DNA of 64,000 bases. It comes from Chitinophagales bacterium (lineage in GTDB: Bacteria; Bacteroidota; Bacteroidia; Chitinophagales; Chitinophagaceae). The notes beneath the pieces are model-generated. The model was not told where the DNA came from, ran no database searches, and saw nothing but the letters and a program-made list of their open reading frames with translations. The position numbers and the translations under genes were made by a program. Positions 33,802 through 43,361 of the stretch are shown here, piece by piece. Location of the stretch: assembly GCA_017303455.1 (NCBI GenBank), contig JAFLBM010000013.1, positions 62,001 to 126,000 of the forward strand. The letters run 5' to 3'. Each line of letters opens with the position of its first letter. Position 1 is the stretch's first letter.

Positions 33802-35331
33802 TTAATTAAAATCAGATGCTTTCGGCAGAATTTCACCCGGGTTTTTCAGCTTACTTCTTTTCCGGCTGTAAGCAAAGTAAACCACCAGGCCAATACCCAT
33901 CCAGATAAAGGCCACTTTCAGTGTTTGTGCATCCAGTCCAACGATCATCAGTGTACAGATGATCGCACCGAGAGAGCTGACTATCGGCACCAGTGGTGTT
34001 CTGAAAGGTCTTTCAATGTTAGGACTTTTGACCCGTAGTATCCATACTCCAATACTTACCAATACGAAAGCAAACAAGGTTCCGAAACTGGTCAGGTCAC
34101 CGGCAACATGCCCGGGAACGAAAGCAGCAAAAGCGCCAACAAATATGAACAGGATCCAGTTGGCTTTATACGGCGTTTTATATTTTGGATGCAGGTCGCC
34201 AAATGCTTTTGGGATCAAACCATCATTACTCATGGTATAGAAGATACGGCTTTGTCCCATCAGCATCACCAGGATCACTGATGAGAAACCGGCAAGAATA
34301 GCAATGGTTACTGCATTGGCCAGCCAGCCATAACCTGTCATATAGGTACTGATGGCATAAGCAACCGATGCTTCTCTTCCTTTTTCCGGATCAACAAAAT
34401 CTTTCCAGGGTGCCACGCCGGTGAGTACATGCCCGAACAGGATATAAAGAATAGTACAAACCACTAATGAACCCAGGATGCCGATCGGCATATCTCTTTT
34501 AGGGTTCTTGGCTTCCTGTGCTGCGGTACTTACTGCATCAAAACCAATAAAGGCGAAGAATACGATCGCTGCACCACCGAGAACTCCTCCCCATCCATGT
34601 TTATTCCAGCCGCTGTAATCAGCGATCACTTTACCTGCCTGGTCGGCCACTGCCTGTGTGCCTTCAGGGATCATATAAGGAGTATGATTTTCCGGTTTAA
34701 TGAACTGCCAGCCAATGGCAATGAACAGGATAACGATGGCCACTTTGATGAATACAATGATCATATTCACAAAAGCAGATTCCTGTGTTCCTTTGATCAA
34801 TAATAAAGTAAGGGCCAGCAAAATAACCAGTGCCGGGGCATTCAGGATGCCTGAATGATGAACACCGGCTGTATCAGTAAAACTTTCGAACGGCGAGTGG
34901 CACCATTCATATGGAATAGCCCCTCCCAGCAGCTTATTTAAATATTCACTCCAGGCAATAGAAACAGTGGCAGCACCCAGTGCATATTCCATGATCAGCG
35001 CCCAGCCAATGATCCAGGCAATCAATTCACCCATCGTAACATAAGAGTAGGCGTAAGCACTGCCGGCAATTGGGATCATAGAGGCAAACTCTGCATAACA
35101 CAAACCGGCGAAAGCACAGCCAATGGCGGCCACCACGAATGATAAGGTTACAGCAGGTCCGGCAGCCTGCCCCGCAGCCGCAGCTGTACGTACGAATAAA
35201 CCTGCACCAATGATCGCACCGATACCAAGGGCTACCAGGTTACCGGCTCCCAATGTTCTTTTCAATCCCTTCTCCGTATCTGCTGCCTGCGCCAGCACCT
35301 GGTCAAGGGGTTTCTTGATAAATAAACTCAT
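33802..35331 (-). CDS. APC family amino-acid permease (cationic amino-acid transporter type)
   Basis: 509 residues with about 12-13 membrane helices. The family N-terminus is clear: LGAGNLVALGIGAIIGAGLF contains the helix-1 substrate loop, and helix 6 carries FFAFIGFDAVSTAAQEAKNPKR, typical of the CAT/YfnA group. It likely imports or exchanges amino acids with protons. It is adjacent to and in the same orientation as a second APC permease of another subgroup, 71 bases apart, so co-transcription is possible. Confidence 0.88.
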   Translation of the reverse strand: MSLFIKKPLDQVLAQAADTEKGLKRTLGAGNLVALGIGAIIGAGLFVRTAAAAGQAAGPAVTLSFVVAAIGCAFAGLCYAEFASMIPIAGSAYAYSYVTMGELIAWIIGWALIMEYALGAATVSIAWSEYLNKLLGGAIPYEWCHSPFESFTDTAGVHHSGILNAPALVILLALTLLLIKGTQESAFVNMIIVFIKVAIVILFIAIGWQFIKPENHTPYMIPEGTQAVADQAGKVIADYSGWNKHGWGGVLGGAAIVFFAFIGFDAVSTAAQEAKNPKRDMPIGILGSLVVCTILYILFGHVLTGVAPWKDFVDPEKGREASVAYAISTYMTGYGWLANAVTIAILAGFSSVILVMLMGQSRIFYTMSNDGLIPKAFGDLHPKYKTPYKANWILFIFVGAFAAFVPGHVAGDLTSFGTLFAFVLVSIGVWILRVKSPNIERPFRTPLVPIVSSLGAIICTLMIVGLDAQTLKVAFIWMGIGLVVYFAYSRKRSKLKNPGEILPKASDFN

Positions 35332-35402
35332 TTGTTGGTTTTTTATAAGTGACTAAGATAAGTATTGAAGCCTAAACTTGATGCGTTCTTTTTTGAATGG
35401 CC

Positions 35403-36839
35403 TTATGCTTTTTTCTGCGTGGAAATGGCCAGGTAGTACAAGGGAACTCCCAGTAATACAATAATCAGCCCCGGCCAGGTAAATTCCGGTTTGTAAATAA
35501 TAAGCAAACCGCAAAAGGCTGCTCCCATCAATATATACAGTGCCGGTAAAATAGGATAACCAAATGCTTTGTAAGGCCTCTCTGCATCAGGTCTTTTTTT
35601 GCGTAATATAAAAATACCGGCAATGGTAAGCATATAAAATAAAACTACTACGAAGGAGATCATGTCCAGCAACTGCCCGTATTTCCCACTCAGGCTCCAG
35701 ATACTGGCCGCAATACATTGTATCCATAAAGCTACCTGTGGCACGGCATTTTTGTTTAATGTGCCTACATTTTTAAAGAACAGGCCATCTTTAGCCATGG
35801 TGTGATATACCCGGGCACCTGCCAGGATCAACCCATTATTACAACCGAAGGTGGAGACCATGATCAGCAGGGCAATAATGATGGCCCCGTTATCTCCAAA
35901 TATGCGTAACGAAGCTTCCACGGCCGGGCGGTCATCAGTTGCAAATGCAATTCTTTCCAGCGGAAGTACATTCAGGTACATCAGGTTGGCCGCAACATAG
36001 ATGACAGTAACTATCAATGTACCGAGGAATAAACTCAGCCCGATATTCCGTTTGGGGTTTTTCATTTCCCCGGCGATAAACGTTACGTTATTCCAGGCAT
36101 CACTGCTGAAGATAGAACCCACCATTGCGGCGGCAATAGCACCGGCCAGGGCACTGCCCGAAATACCGATCCAGGTTGTGGGTTGTAATTGACCAGCCGC
36201 ATCTTTTTGCCCGAAATCCTGCATGGCCGTAAAACCGGTCTTCCAGTTCTCTGCCCAGAAACTTTCTTTGACCAATAAGAAACCAAAAGCGATCAGCCCG
36301 AATAGGGCAAATAATTTTGCAGACGTAAAAATGGTCTGGATCAGTTTACCTTCTTTAACACCCCTCGAATTGATATAAGTCAACAGGCAAATGATAACAA
36401 TGGAAACCAGTTGGCCGGAATACACTTTAATGATGCCGGCATCAAACAGGAAATAGCTATTCCCCAATTCAGGAACGAGATAAGCAAGGAATTTGGAAAA
36501 GGCCACACCCACTGCAGCAATGGTAGCGGTTTGTATCACCGCAAAAAAACTCCAGCCATATAAAAACCCCATTAGTGGATTGTAGGCTTCTTTCAGGTAC
36601 ACATATTGCCCCCCTGCTTTGGGAAACATACCGCTCAGTTCACCATAACTCAGGGCTGCGGTCAGTGTCATGAAACCGGTGATGAGCCAAACGGCCACCA
36701 GCCAGCCGGCACTGCCGACGTTCCGGGTGATGTCGGCACTTACAATAAAGATACCCGAGCCGATCATGGAACCGGCCACGATCATGGTACCATCAAACAG
36801 TCCGAGTGTGGGCTTAAAGGAAGTTGGTTGATCCTGCAT
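35403..36839 (-). CDS. APC family amino-acid permease (LAT-like type)
   Basis: 478 residues with about 12 membrane helices. The helix-1 loop is GTMIVAGSMIGSGIFIVSA and the helix-6 region is SIFSSDAWNNVTFIAGEMKNPKRN, characteristic of the LAT/SteT-type group. The C-terminal helices end in LYYLAISTQKK. It probably exchanges amino acids across the inner membrane; the substrate is not evident. It is divergent from the symporter gene cluster. Confidence 0.88.
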   Translation of the reverse strand: MQDQPTSFKPTLGLFDGTMIVAGSMIGSGIFIVSADITRNVGSAGWLVAVWLITGFMTLTAALSYGELSGMFPKAGGQYVYLKEAYNPLMGFLYGWSFFAVIQTATIAAVGVAFSKFLAYLVPELGNSYFLFDAGIIKVYSGQLVSIVIICLLTYINSRGVKEGKLIQTIFTSAKLFALFGLIAFGFLLVKESFWAENWKTGFTAMQDFGQKDAAGQLQPTTWIGISGSALAGAIAAAMVGSIFSSDAWNNVTFIAGEMKNPKRNIGLSLFLGTLIVTVIYVAANLMYLNVLPLERIAFATDDRPAVEASLRIFGDNGAIIIALLIMVSTFGCNNGLILAGARVYHTMAKDGLFFKNVGTLNKNAVPQVALWIQCIAASIWSLSGKYGQLLDMISFVVVLFYMLTIAGIFILRKKRPDAERPYKAFGYPILPALYILMGAAFCGLLIIYKPEFTWPGLIIVLLGVPLYYLAISTQKKA

Positions 36840-36998
36840 AGCGTTAGTTTAAGAGGGACAGTTTTTTAGAAGCAGGGAAAATACAGATTTCCGGCAAAAG
36901 CAGGTCAAAAGAATTATTAACGGCTGCTTTTTAAAAGTTTTGTGGCTGGGCATTTTTTACCGATTTTCGGCCATCATTGTTATCATCAAACCCGTTGC

Positions 36999-38294
36999 AT
37001 GTCAAAAAATAACCGGCTTACTCTATACATAATGATCGCCATGGTGCTCGGCATTGTGGTTGGTTATTTTATTAATACCAATGCTTCCCCTGAATTTATT
37101 ACAGCATTTGGCCCCAAGATCAAATTGCTGACCACTATCTTTCTACGGCTGGTACAAATGGTTATCGCCCCGCTTGTTTTTGCTACTCTCGTAGTGGGTA
37201 TCGCTAAACTGGGCGACCTGAAAACGGTAGGCCGTGTGGGAGGGAAAGCCATGCTTTGGTTTATTTCAGCCTCACTGATCAGTTTATTCCTCGGGTTATT
37301 GCTGGTAAGCATCACCAAGCCGGGTGTGGGTGTGAATTTATCCGATACCGATGTGGAAGGAGTAAAAGAGCTGATGAAAAAGCAGGAAGAATTTTCCCTG
37401 GCAAAATTCATTGAACATGTGTTTCCGAAAAGTGTGATCGAAGCAATGGCGACCAACGAGATATTACAACTGGTGGTATTCTCTGTTTTCTTTGGTGTGG
37501 CATTAACGGCAATTGGTAAGGCCGGTGAGCCGGTGATCAAAGCACTGGATTCAGTGGCGCATGTAATGCTGAAAATGGTGGGTTATATTATGAATGTGGC
37601 ACCGATCGGCGTTTTTGGAGCCATGTGTGCGGTGATCTCTGCAAAAGGATTAGGAATACTCACCACTTATGCAAAATATATCGGCTCTTTCTACCTTGGC
37701 TTAATCGTATTGTGGGCCTTACTATTATTTGTTGGCTACCTGATCTTAAAGAACAGGCTGCCTGTTTTATTAAGACGAATCTCCAACCCGATGGCCGTTG
37801 CTTTCAGTACTGCCAGCAGTGAAGCGGTATTACCCAAGCTGATCGAAGAAATGGAACGCTTTGGCTGCAAGGATAAAATTGTTTCGTTTGTACTCCCGTT
37901 AGGTTATTCGTTTAATCTGGATGGCAGTATGATGTATATGACGTTTGCGAGCATGTTTATTGCACAGGCGTATAATATTACGTCGGTAACCGGTGATATT
38001 GGAACACAGATCACCATGCTGCTGGTTTTCATGCTTACCAGCAAAGGCGTGGCCGGTGTGCCAAGGGCTTCGCTGGTGGTGGTATTGGCAACAGCCGGTA
38101 TGTTTGGTATTCCTGCAGAAGGGATCGGTCTCATTTTAGCCATCGATGTTTTTTGCGATATGGGACGTACCATGACCAATGTATTGGGCAATGCCTTAGC
38201 AACGGCTGCCGTTAGTAAATGGGAAGGTGCACTGGCCCATGCGCCACATGAGCATCAGGAAGGGCATGATCATTCAACAACACATAATCATTAA
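36999..38294 (+). CDS. Dicarboxylate/amino-acid:cation symporter (GltP/DctA type) with His-rich tail
   Basis: 431 residues from the ATG at 36999; an upstream in-frame start would add 19 polar residues before helix 1. It is a DAACS-family elevator transporter: hairpin 1 AFSTASSEAVLPKLIEEM, helix 7 GYSFNLDGSMMYMTF (variant of the NMDGT cation site), hairpin 2 SKGVAGVPRASLVVV, and helix 8 DVFCDMGRTMTNVLGNA. It takes up glutamate, aspartate or C4-dicarboxylates with sodium or protons. The tail HAPHEHQEGHDHSTTHNH is unusual and could bind metal. First gene of a tight four-gene run. Confidence 0.9.
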   Translation: MSKNNRLTLYIMIAMVLGIVVGYFINTNASPEFITAFGPKIKLLTTIFLRLVQMVIAPLVFATLVVGIAKLGDLKTVGRVGGKAMLWFISASLISLFLGLLLVSITKPGVGVNLSDTDVEGVKELMKKQEEFSLAKFIEHVFPKSVIEAMATNEILQLVVFSVFFGVALTAIGKAGEPVIKALDSVAHVMLKMVGYIMNVAPIGVFGAMCAVISAKGLGILTTYAKYIGSFYLGLIVLWALLLFVGYLILKNRLPVLLRRISNPMAVAFSTASSEAVLPKLIEEMERFGCKDKIVSFVLPLGYSFNLDGSMMYMTFASMFIAQAYNITSVTGDIGTQITMLLVFMLTSKGVAGVPRASLVVVLATAGMFGIPAEGIGLILAIDVFCDMGRTMTNVLGNALATAAVSKWEGALAHAPHEHQEGHDHSTTHNH

Positions 38295-38311
38295 ATCAGG
38301 AGGGAATAGTT

Positions 38312-39052
38312 ATGTTTTTACTGGAAGCGTTTCACTGGATACAGTTAGTACAACCGCAATGGTATATTGAAAATGGCGGGTTGTGGCTGTTGTTATTTGT
38401 GGTATTTGCAGAAACAGGGTTGTTTGTAGGCTTCTTTTTGCCCGGAGATTCCTTATTATTTGTGTCCGGCATGTTTGCACATGAAATTACAAAAACAGGA
38501 GAGCCTCCTAAGCCGGGGTTGGGTTACCAGTTCTTAAAATTGTTTGGGGTTGAATACCCGTATACGTATTGGATGGACCTTTTTTTATTGATAGCGCTGA
38601 TCTCCTTCGTGGGTATCCTGGGTAATGCGGTGGGTTACTGGACAGGAAGAAAAGTAGGCCCGGCCATGTATAACTGGAAAGACCGTTTCCTTTTCAAGAA
38701 AAAATATTTACACCAGGCACATGATTTTTATGAGAAGCATGGCGGCCTTGCGGTGATCGGTGCCCGTTTCCTTCCCTTCATCAGAACCTTTGCTCCCATC
38801 GTGGCCGGCATCGTACAAATGGACAGGAAGAAATTTCATTTCTTCAACGTAGTGGGATGTATTGCCTGGGTAAGCAGTATGATACTCGGCGGCTTCTTTT
38901 TACAAAAATGGATATTGGATTGGTTTGGCTTTGATCTTAAAGAGCATTTGGAGATCATTGTACTCGGTATCGTCCTCGTAACTACAGCCCCCGTCATTAT
39001 TAAAATGATAACCGGGAAAGCCAAACACCCGGAGACGCCGGCGAAAAGCTAA
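38312..39052 (+). CDS. DedA family membrane protein
   Basis: 246 residues with about five hydrophobic segments. It has the DedA marks: FAETGLFVGFFLPGDSLLF near residue 30-50, FVGILGNAVGYWTGRKVGP, and ARFLPFIRTFAPIVAGI with the conserved arginines. DedA proteins act as inner-membrane lipid flippase-like factors in several bacteria. It starts 17 bases after the symporter and 16 bases before the MFS gene, so they form one operon. Confidence 0.92.
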   Translation: MFLLEAFHWIQLVQPQWYIENGGLWLLLFVVFAETGLFVGFFLPGDSLLFVSGMFAHEITKTGEPPKPGLGYQFLKLFGVEYPYTYWMDLFLLIALISFVGILGNAVGYWTGRKVGPAMYNWKDRFLFKKKYLHQAHDFYEKHGGLAVIGARFLPFIRTFAPIVAGIVQMDRKKFHFFNVVGCIAWVSSMILGGFFLQKWILDWFGFDLKEHLEIIVLGIVLVTTAPVIIKMITGKAKHPETPAKS

Positions 39053-39068
39053 AATAATATTTGCCTAT

Positions 39069-40328
39069 ATGAATCAACCCAAACCAGCATCCATCTTCAA
39101 TGTAGCTGTTATTGTGGCGGCATTAGGCTATTTCGTTGATATCTATGACCTGTTGTTGTTTACCATTGTAAGAGAGCCCAGTCTTGCAGGCCTCGGTGTT
39201 GACCTGGCTGATGGGAAAGCGGTGTTAGCGGCCAGTACCAAGATCATTAACTGGCAAATGATCGGGTTGCTTATTGGCGGTATCCTCTGGGGAATTATGG
39301 GAGATAAGAAAGGAAGGCTTTCTGTATTATTTGGGTCGATCATTCTTTACTCAGTGGCTAATTTCATCACCGGCTTTGTTGAAAACACTGATCAGTATGC
39401 CTACGCCAGATTTGCTGCCGGTATTGGTTTAGCAGGTGAATTGGGCGCAGGGATCACCTTGGTCAGCGAACTGTTGCCCAAAGCAAAAAGAGGTATCGGA
39501 ACATCATTAGTTGCCGGTATCGGTTTGTTTGGAGCTGTGTTTGCTTACTTCACTTTCAAATTTACCAATGACTGGCGCCTTTGTTATAAGATCGGTGGTG
39601 GATTGGGCGTTGCTTTATTATTTCTCCGGATCAGTGTCGCAGAAAGTGGCATGTTTAAACAAGCCAGGGAGCAAAATGTTTCGAGAGGGAACATACTCAT
39701 GTTTATTAATAACGGGCAGCGATTTAAAAAATATATACTTGCTATTTTAATCGGGTTGCCCACCTGGTATGTAATCGGGATACTGGTAAATTACAGTAAC
39801 CGCTTTGCCAATGTTTTTTACGAGGATAATAAAATTGAATCCGGCAGGGCTATTATGTATGCGTATGCTGCTATTGCCGTCGGCGATATTTTAGTAGGTC
39901 TTATAAGCCAGTATTTCAAAAGCCGGAAAAAAGCTTTGTATTTATTTTATGGCTTTACGATTTTATCAGGTATCCTTTTCTTCAGTGGCTTTGTGCAGTC
40001 AGATGTTACCATGTACATAGCCTGTGCGGCATTAGGTTTCAGCACAGGTTTCTGGGCCATTTTTGTTACGATGGGAGCTGAACAATTCGGAACGAACCTC
40101 CGGGCTACGGCTGCCACCACGATTCCGAATATGGTCCGTGGTGCGTTGCCACTGATCAATATGATGTTCCTGGATGTATTTCAGAAAAACTGGGGCTGGG
40201 ATATTGTACAGAGCGGCATTATTACCGGTATCATTGTTATGGCAATCACTCTGGTAGCAGCTTATTTCACGGAAGAAACTTTTCATAAAGATCTAAACTA
40301 TGTTGAGGCAGAAGAAATGATGCCTTAG
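39069..40328 (+). CDS. MFS transporter
   Basis: 419 residues with 12 predicted helices. The loop 2-3 signature is present as WGIMGDKKGRLSVLFGSI, and ARFAAGIGLAGELGAGITLVSE is typical of the metabolite:H+ symporter-like branch. The second half has a matching SQYFKSRKKALYLFYG. The substrate is unknown. It lies between dedA and a glycosyltransferase gene with gaps of 16 and 8 bases. Confidence 0.87.
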   Translation: MNQPKPASIFNVAVIVAALGYFVDIYDLLLFTIVREPSLAGLGVDLADGKAVLAASTKIINWQMIGLLIGGILWGIMGDKKGRLSVLFGSIILYSVANFITGFVENTDQYAYARFAAGIGLAGELGAGITLVSELLPKAKRGIGTSLVAGIGLFGAVFAYFTFKFTNDWRLCYKIGGGLGVALLFLRISVAESGMFKQAREQNVSRGNILMFINNGQRFKKYILAILIGLPTWYVIGILVNYSNRFANVFYEDNKIESGRAIMYAYAAIAVGDILVGLISQYFKSRKKALYLFYGFTILSGILFFSGFVQSDVTMYIACAALGFSTGFWAIFVTMGAEQFGTNLRATAATTIPNMVRGALPLINMMFLDVFQKNWGWDIVQSGIITGIIVMAITLVAAYFTEETFHKDLNYVEAEEMMP

Positions 40329-40336
40329 TTTTGAAT

Positions 40337-41332
40337 ATGGCTAAATTCCTCATCGTCCGCTTTTCTTCCATTGGTGATATTGTTCTCACAACACCTGTTA
40401 TCCGTTGTCTGAAACAACAGGTTCCGGATGCAGAAGTGCATTTCCTGACCAAAGATGCATTTCGTTCCGTAGTAGTGCATAATCCCTACATTGATAAACT
40501 CCATGTGCTGGCACATAGCTGGGAACTGATGATCGAGGAACTGAAAGAGGAAGGTTATGATTATATTATCGACCTTCATCATAATGTGAAGACGCTAAAA
40601 CTAAAGAAGGCACTCAACGTAAAATCCTTTTCGTTTCACAAACTGAATATTGAAAAATATATTTATACCAGCATCAAGATAAATGTATTGCCCAAAAAAC
40701 TTCATATTGTTGACCGTTACCTGAAAACAGTGGAATCATTCGGGGTGAAGAATGACGGTAATGGGCTTGATTATTTTATTGCCCCGGAGGAGGAAACAAA
40801 AAAGCAGGATATCCCTGCTTCCCATTATGCCGGTTATATTGCCTGTGTGATCGGCGCTGCACATGGTACCAAGCGGTGGCCTGTTAAAAAATGGAAAGAG
40901 TTTTGTACCCATATGGACCACCCGGTTATGTTATTGGGGGGGAAAGAAGATGCAGCAGCAGGCAACGAGATTGCATCCGTGGATGATGTGAAAGTGTACA
41001 ATGCCTGTGGTAAATTCAGTATCAATGAAAGTGCTGACCTGGTGAAAAAAGCAAAACTGGTCGTCACCAATGATACAGGATTGATGCATATCGCTGCTGC
41101 ATTCAAAAAACCGATCATTTCTTTATGGGGCAATACAGTACCGGCTTTTGGCATGTATCCTTATTATGGCGATAATTTCCGCCAGCATTATTTCGATGTG
41201 TTTGAAACAAAGAAATTATGGTGCCGCCCCTGCTCCAAGATCGGGTATGATAAATGTCCGCTCGGGCATTTCAGGTGCATGCAGAAAATCGCCGCTGATG
41301 ATATCGTAACGGCTGTTAAAAGAAGGCTGTGA
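40337..41332 (+). CDS. Glycosyltransferase family 9 (ADP-heptose:LPS heptosyltransferase-like)
   Basis: 331 residues from the ATG at 40337 (TTG at 40331 is possible). The N-terminal Rossmann domain opens KFLIVRFSSIGDIVLTTPVI; the C-terminal domain has GAAHGTKRWPVKKWKEFC, LLGGKEDAA and the donor-binding VTNDTGLMHIAAAFKKPIIS. Such enzymes add heptose to the lipopolysaccharide core at the cytoplasmic face. Its end overlaps the convergent 80-residue gene by 17 bases. Position after dedA and MFS genes suggests shared transcription. Confidence 0.87.
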   Translation: MAKFLIVRFSSIGDIVLTTPVIRCLKQQVPDAEVHFLTKDAFRSVVVHNPYIDKLHVLAHSWELMIEELKEEGYDYIIDLHHNVKTLKLKKALNVKSFSFHKLNIEKYIYTSIKINVLPKKLHIVDRYLKTVESFGVKNDGNGLDYFIAPEEETKKQDIPASHYAGYIACVIGAAHGTKRWPVKKWKEFCTHMDHPVMLLGGKEDAAAGNEIASVDDVKVYNACGKFSINESADLVKKAKLVVTNDTGLMHIAAAFKKPIISLWGNTVPAFGMYPYYGDNFRQHYFDVFETKKLWCRPCSKIGYDKCPLGHFRCMQKIAADDIVTAVKRRL

Positions 41333-41558
41333 TCTTTTTCCACCAGGGCTCGGGTTTCGGGTGGAATAAAGGGTAAGCTGTATGCGCCTGCACTTCTGCA
41401 AGTATTTCTAATTCCAGCATAGAACGTTCTTCTGCGGTCAGTTGCCTGTTATTATCGTTGGTGCAGGAGAGCCAGTTTTGAATTTGTCTTGCTTCTGCAG
41501 GGGTAGATTCTCCGCGGAGATACCTGCCTGTTTTCTGGATTAAAGTTTCTGCTGTCAT
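41316..41558 (-). CDS. Short FecR-like anti-sigma N-terminal protein
   Basis: 80 residues: TGRYLRGESTPAEARQIQNWL resembles the cytoplasmic sigma-binding part of FecR-type anti-sigma factors. It ends PWWKKITAFF, where such proteins would enter their membrane helix, so the helix and the periplasmic part are absent. It follows a short sigma-like gene by 33 bases on the same strand. It could be a soluble anti-sigma factor, a truncated gene, or an unrelated small protein. Confidence 0.55.
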   Translation of the reverse strand: MTAETLIQKTGRYLRGESTPAEARQIQNWLSCTNDNNRQLTAEERSMLELEILAEVQAHTAYPLFHPKPEPWWKKITAFF

Positions 41559-41591
41559 AAGGGTAAGTTTAATGGTTGGGAATTACAAATA

Positions 41592-42104
41592 TTAAAACAG
41601 GTTAAATGCTTTTTGAAAAGCATACCTGATCATTTTAACGTCAATGGATGGCAGGTATTGGTTCCACCAGTTGCCCGGTTGCTTTTGCATAAACAAGGAA
41701 GATCGGAGTGTGGCCATATTTTCTGCATAGACCGGCTGGTTCACCGGTCTTCTTGCTTTTTGTAACTGATCAACGCTGAAACCGGGAATTACCTTTGTTG
41801 CCGTAACCTGAATTTCATTTTCGTCAGCGAGTTGGGTATAGATACTTTTAACTACAGACCGGCGGACTTCTGTATATAGATATAAGGAAAGAGAAAAGTT
41901 AACGGGTAATGTGTGCCGTTTCTCCCAAAGTGAAATAAAAATATCTCTCACGATCTGCTTTGCCGCTTCAGGCGAACCTGTTTTATCGAAACAATAGGAA
42001 AATAAGGGATAAAAGTAGCGGTGATGGATCTCTTCAAAGGCTGAAGTATCATCTACTAATAACTGGTCAATAAGGGTTTGCTCCGGGGTGAAATTCCTGC
42101 TCAT
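41592..42104 (-). CDS. Short ECF sigma-like protein without region 4
   Basis: 170 residues. Positions 5-85 look like sigma region 2 of ECF factors (LIDQLLVDDTSAFEEIHHRY, AKQIVRDIFISLWEKRH, LSLYLYTEVRRSVV). Normal ECF factors continue into a region 4 helix-turn-helix; here the rest (QPGNWWNQYLPSIDVKMIRY) shows no such domain. With the FecR-like gene downstream it forms a reduced sigma/anti-sigma locus. It may act without promoter -35 contact, or be a degenerate gene. Confidence 0.55.
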   Translation of the reverse strand: MSRNFTPEQTLIDQLLVDDTSAFEEIHHRYFYPLFSYCFDKTGSPEAAKQIVRDIFISLWEKRHTLPVNFSLSLYLYTEVRRSVVKSIYTQLADENEIQVTATKVIPGFSVDQLQKARRPVNQPVYAENMATLRSSLFMQKQPGNWWNQYLPSIDVKMIRYAFQKAFNLF

Positions 42105-42393
42105 AAAGGGTACGATTTAATGAAACAATCCGGATACTGGAAGTTGTTAATCGCAGGAATTGGGGTACGAAATCTGGATGCAAACTATAAAGAAAATACG
42201 TTGATGCAAAACAAATGAGCTGCTGTTTTGATAGGAAAACTACGTACCTGAAATACAAAAGTTTGAAGCTAAAAGAGATAAACCCGGTTAAAATATTCTA
42301 AAACTTATCCACTCGTAATTGTACGTTTGTGTTGATATTATTTTTAAGACCTGAAACAGCGTCTTTAATATCAACGATCCTAAAGAGTAGTTA

Positions 42394-43356
42394 ATGATGT
42401 ATACTAATGTAACGATCCTATACCGGCTTATATTTTTATTGTCAGTTCAGGCTGTTTATTGTTTTTGTTCAGGGCAGCCATCTTCGTCCGTCAGTTCATT
42501 TTTGATGAGTGATAGTGTACGGGTAACGATTGATCAACCCGCTGCACTTAAAAAGAATAAAGAAACAGTTATTGTTTTTTTTGCTTTGCCAAATGGAAAC
42601 AGTACAGAGCAAACAATGGGTAAAAAAATGCAGCCGGGTGATGACTGGCATTTTGATATTCAGCATATCAAAGCGCAGACCCGTTTTATCCGGCAACAGT
42701 GGAGTAAAAGGAATCTTGTTGTTATTTACCTGGAGAATAATTTGAAAAGCTGGCCTGCCTGGAAGCATCGTCATCCGGATTTCCAGCAACTGATCCCGCA
42801 TATCATTGATTCATTGACCAGCCTTATCACTGGTAAAAAGAAATCAGTTTACCTGAGCGGCCACAGCGGTGGTGGCAGTTTTATTTTTGGATTCCTGGCT
42901 TCCTATGATAGAATTCCGCCGTATATAAAACGGATCAGTTTCCTGGACAGTGATTACGGGTACGACAGCAGTTATTACCCCAAATTCAGGCAATGGCTGA
43001 AAGAGGTAAAGGGAGCGGCATTAAATGTATTTGCGTATAACGACAGTGTGGCGTTGTATAGCGGGAAACCGGTAGTATCAGCAACAGGAGGTACCTGGTA
43101 CAGGAGCCATTTATTGATGAATCATTTATCTGCTGATTACAGTTTTGGAAAAATAAGAGAAGATAGCCTGGTAGTTTATAAAACAACTAACCGGCAAGTA
43201 CAGTTCTTTTTTAAAACAAACCCGGAAAGGAAAATTTTTCATACCCAGCAGGTAGAGCTGAATGGTTTTATCCATTCCATCCTGGCCGGGACAAAACTCG
43301 ATTCCAAAAAATACAAGTATTACGAAGTGAGAGCTTATACTGGTCTTATTGAATAA
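42394..43356 (+). CDS. Exported alpha/beta-hydrolase-like protein
   Basis: 320 residues with a signal peptide (LYRLIFLLSVQAVYCFCSG). The fold markers are ETVIVFFALPNGN (first strand and oxyanion region), a nucleophile elbow SGHSGGGSF with serine in G-H-S-G-G, and a possible C-terminal histidine in NGFIHSILAG. The acid may be in FLDSDYGYD. It is probably a periplasmic esterase or peptidase; the substrate is unknown. It is convergent with the ABC-F gene with five bases between the stops. Confidence 0.7.
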   Translation: MMYTNVTILYRLIFLLSVQAVYCFCSGQPSSSVSSFLMSDSVRVTIDQPAALKKNKETVIVFFALPNGNSTEQTMGKKMQPGDDWHFDIQHIKAQTRFIRQQWSKRNLVVIYLENNLKSWPAWKHRHPDFQQLIPHIIDSLTSLITGKKKSVYLSGHSGGGSFIFGFLASYDRIPPYIKRISFLDSDYGYDSSYYPKFRQWLKEVKGAALNVFAYNDSVALYSGKPVVSATGGTWYRSHLLMNHLSADYSFGKIREDSLVVYKTTNRQVQFFFKTNPERKIFHTQQVELNGFIHSILAGTKLDSKKYKYYEVRAYTGLIE

Positions 43357-43361
43357 ACAGA

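Noticed and set aside
42067..42258. A 63-residue minus-strand frame overlapping the short sigma gene start
   Set aside because: It overlaps a better gene in another frame and has no signal or family pattern.
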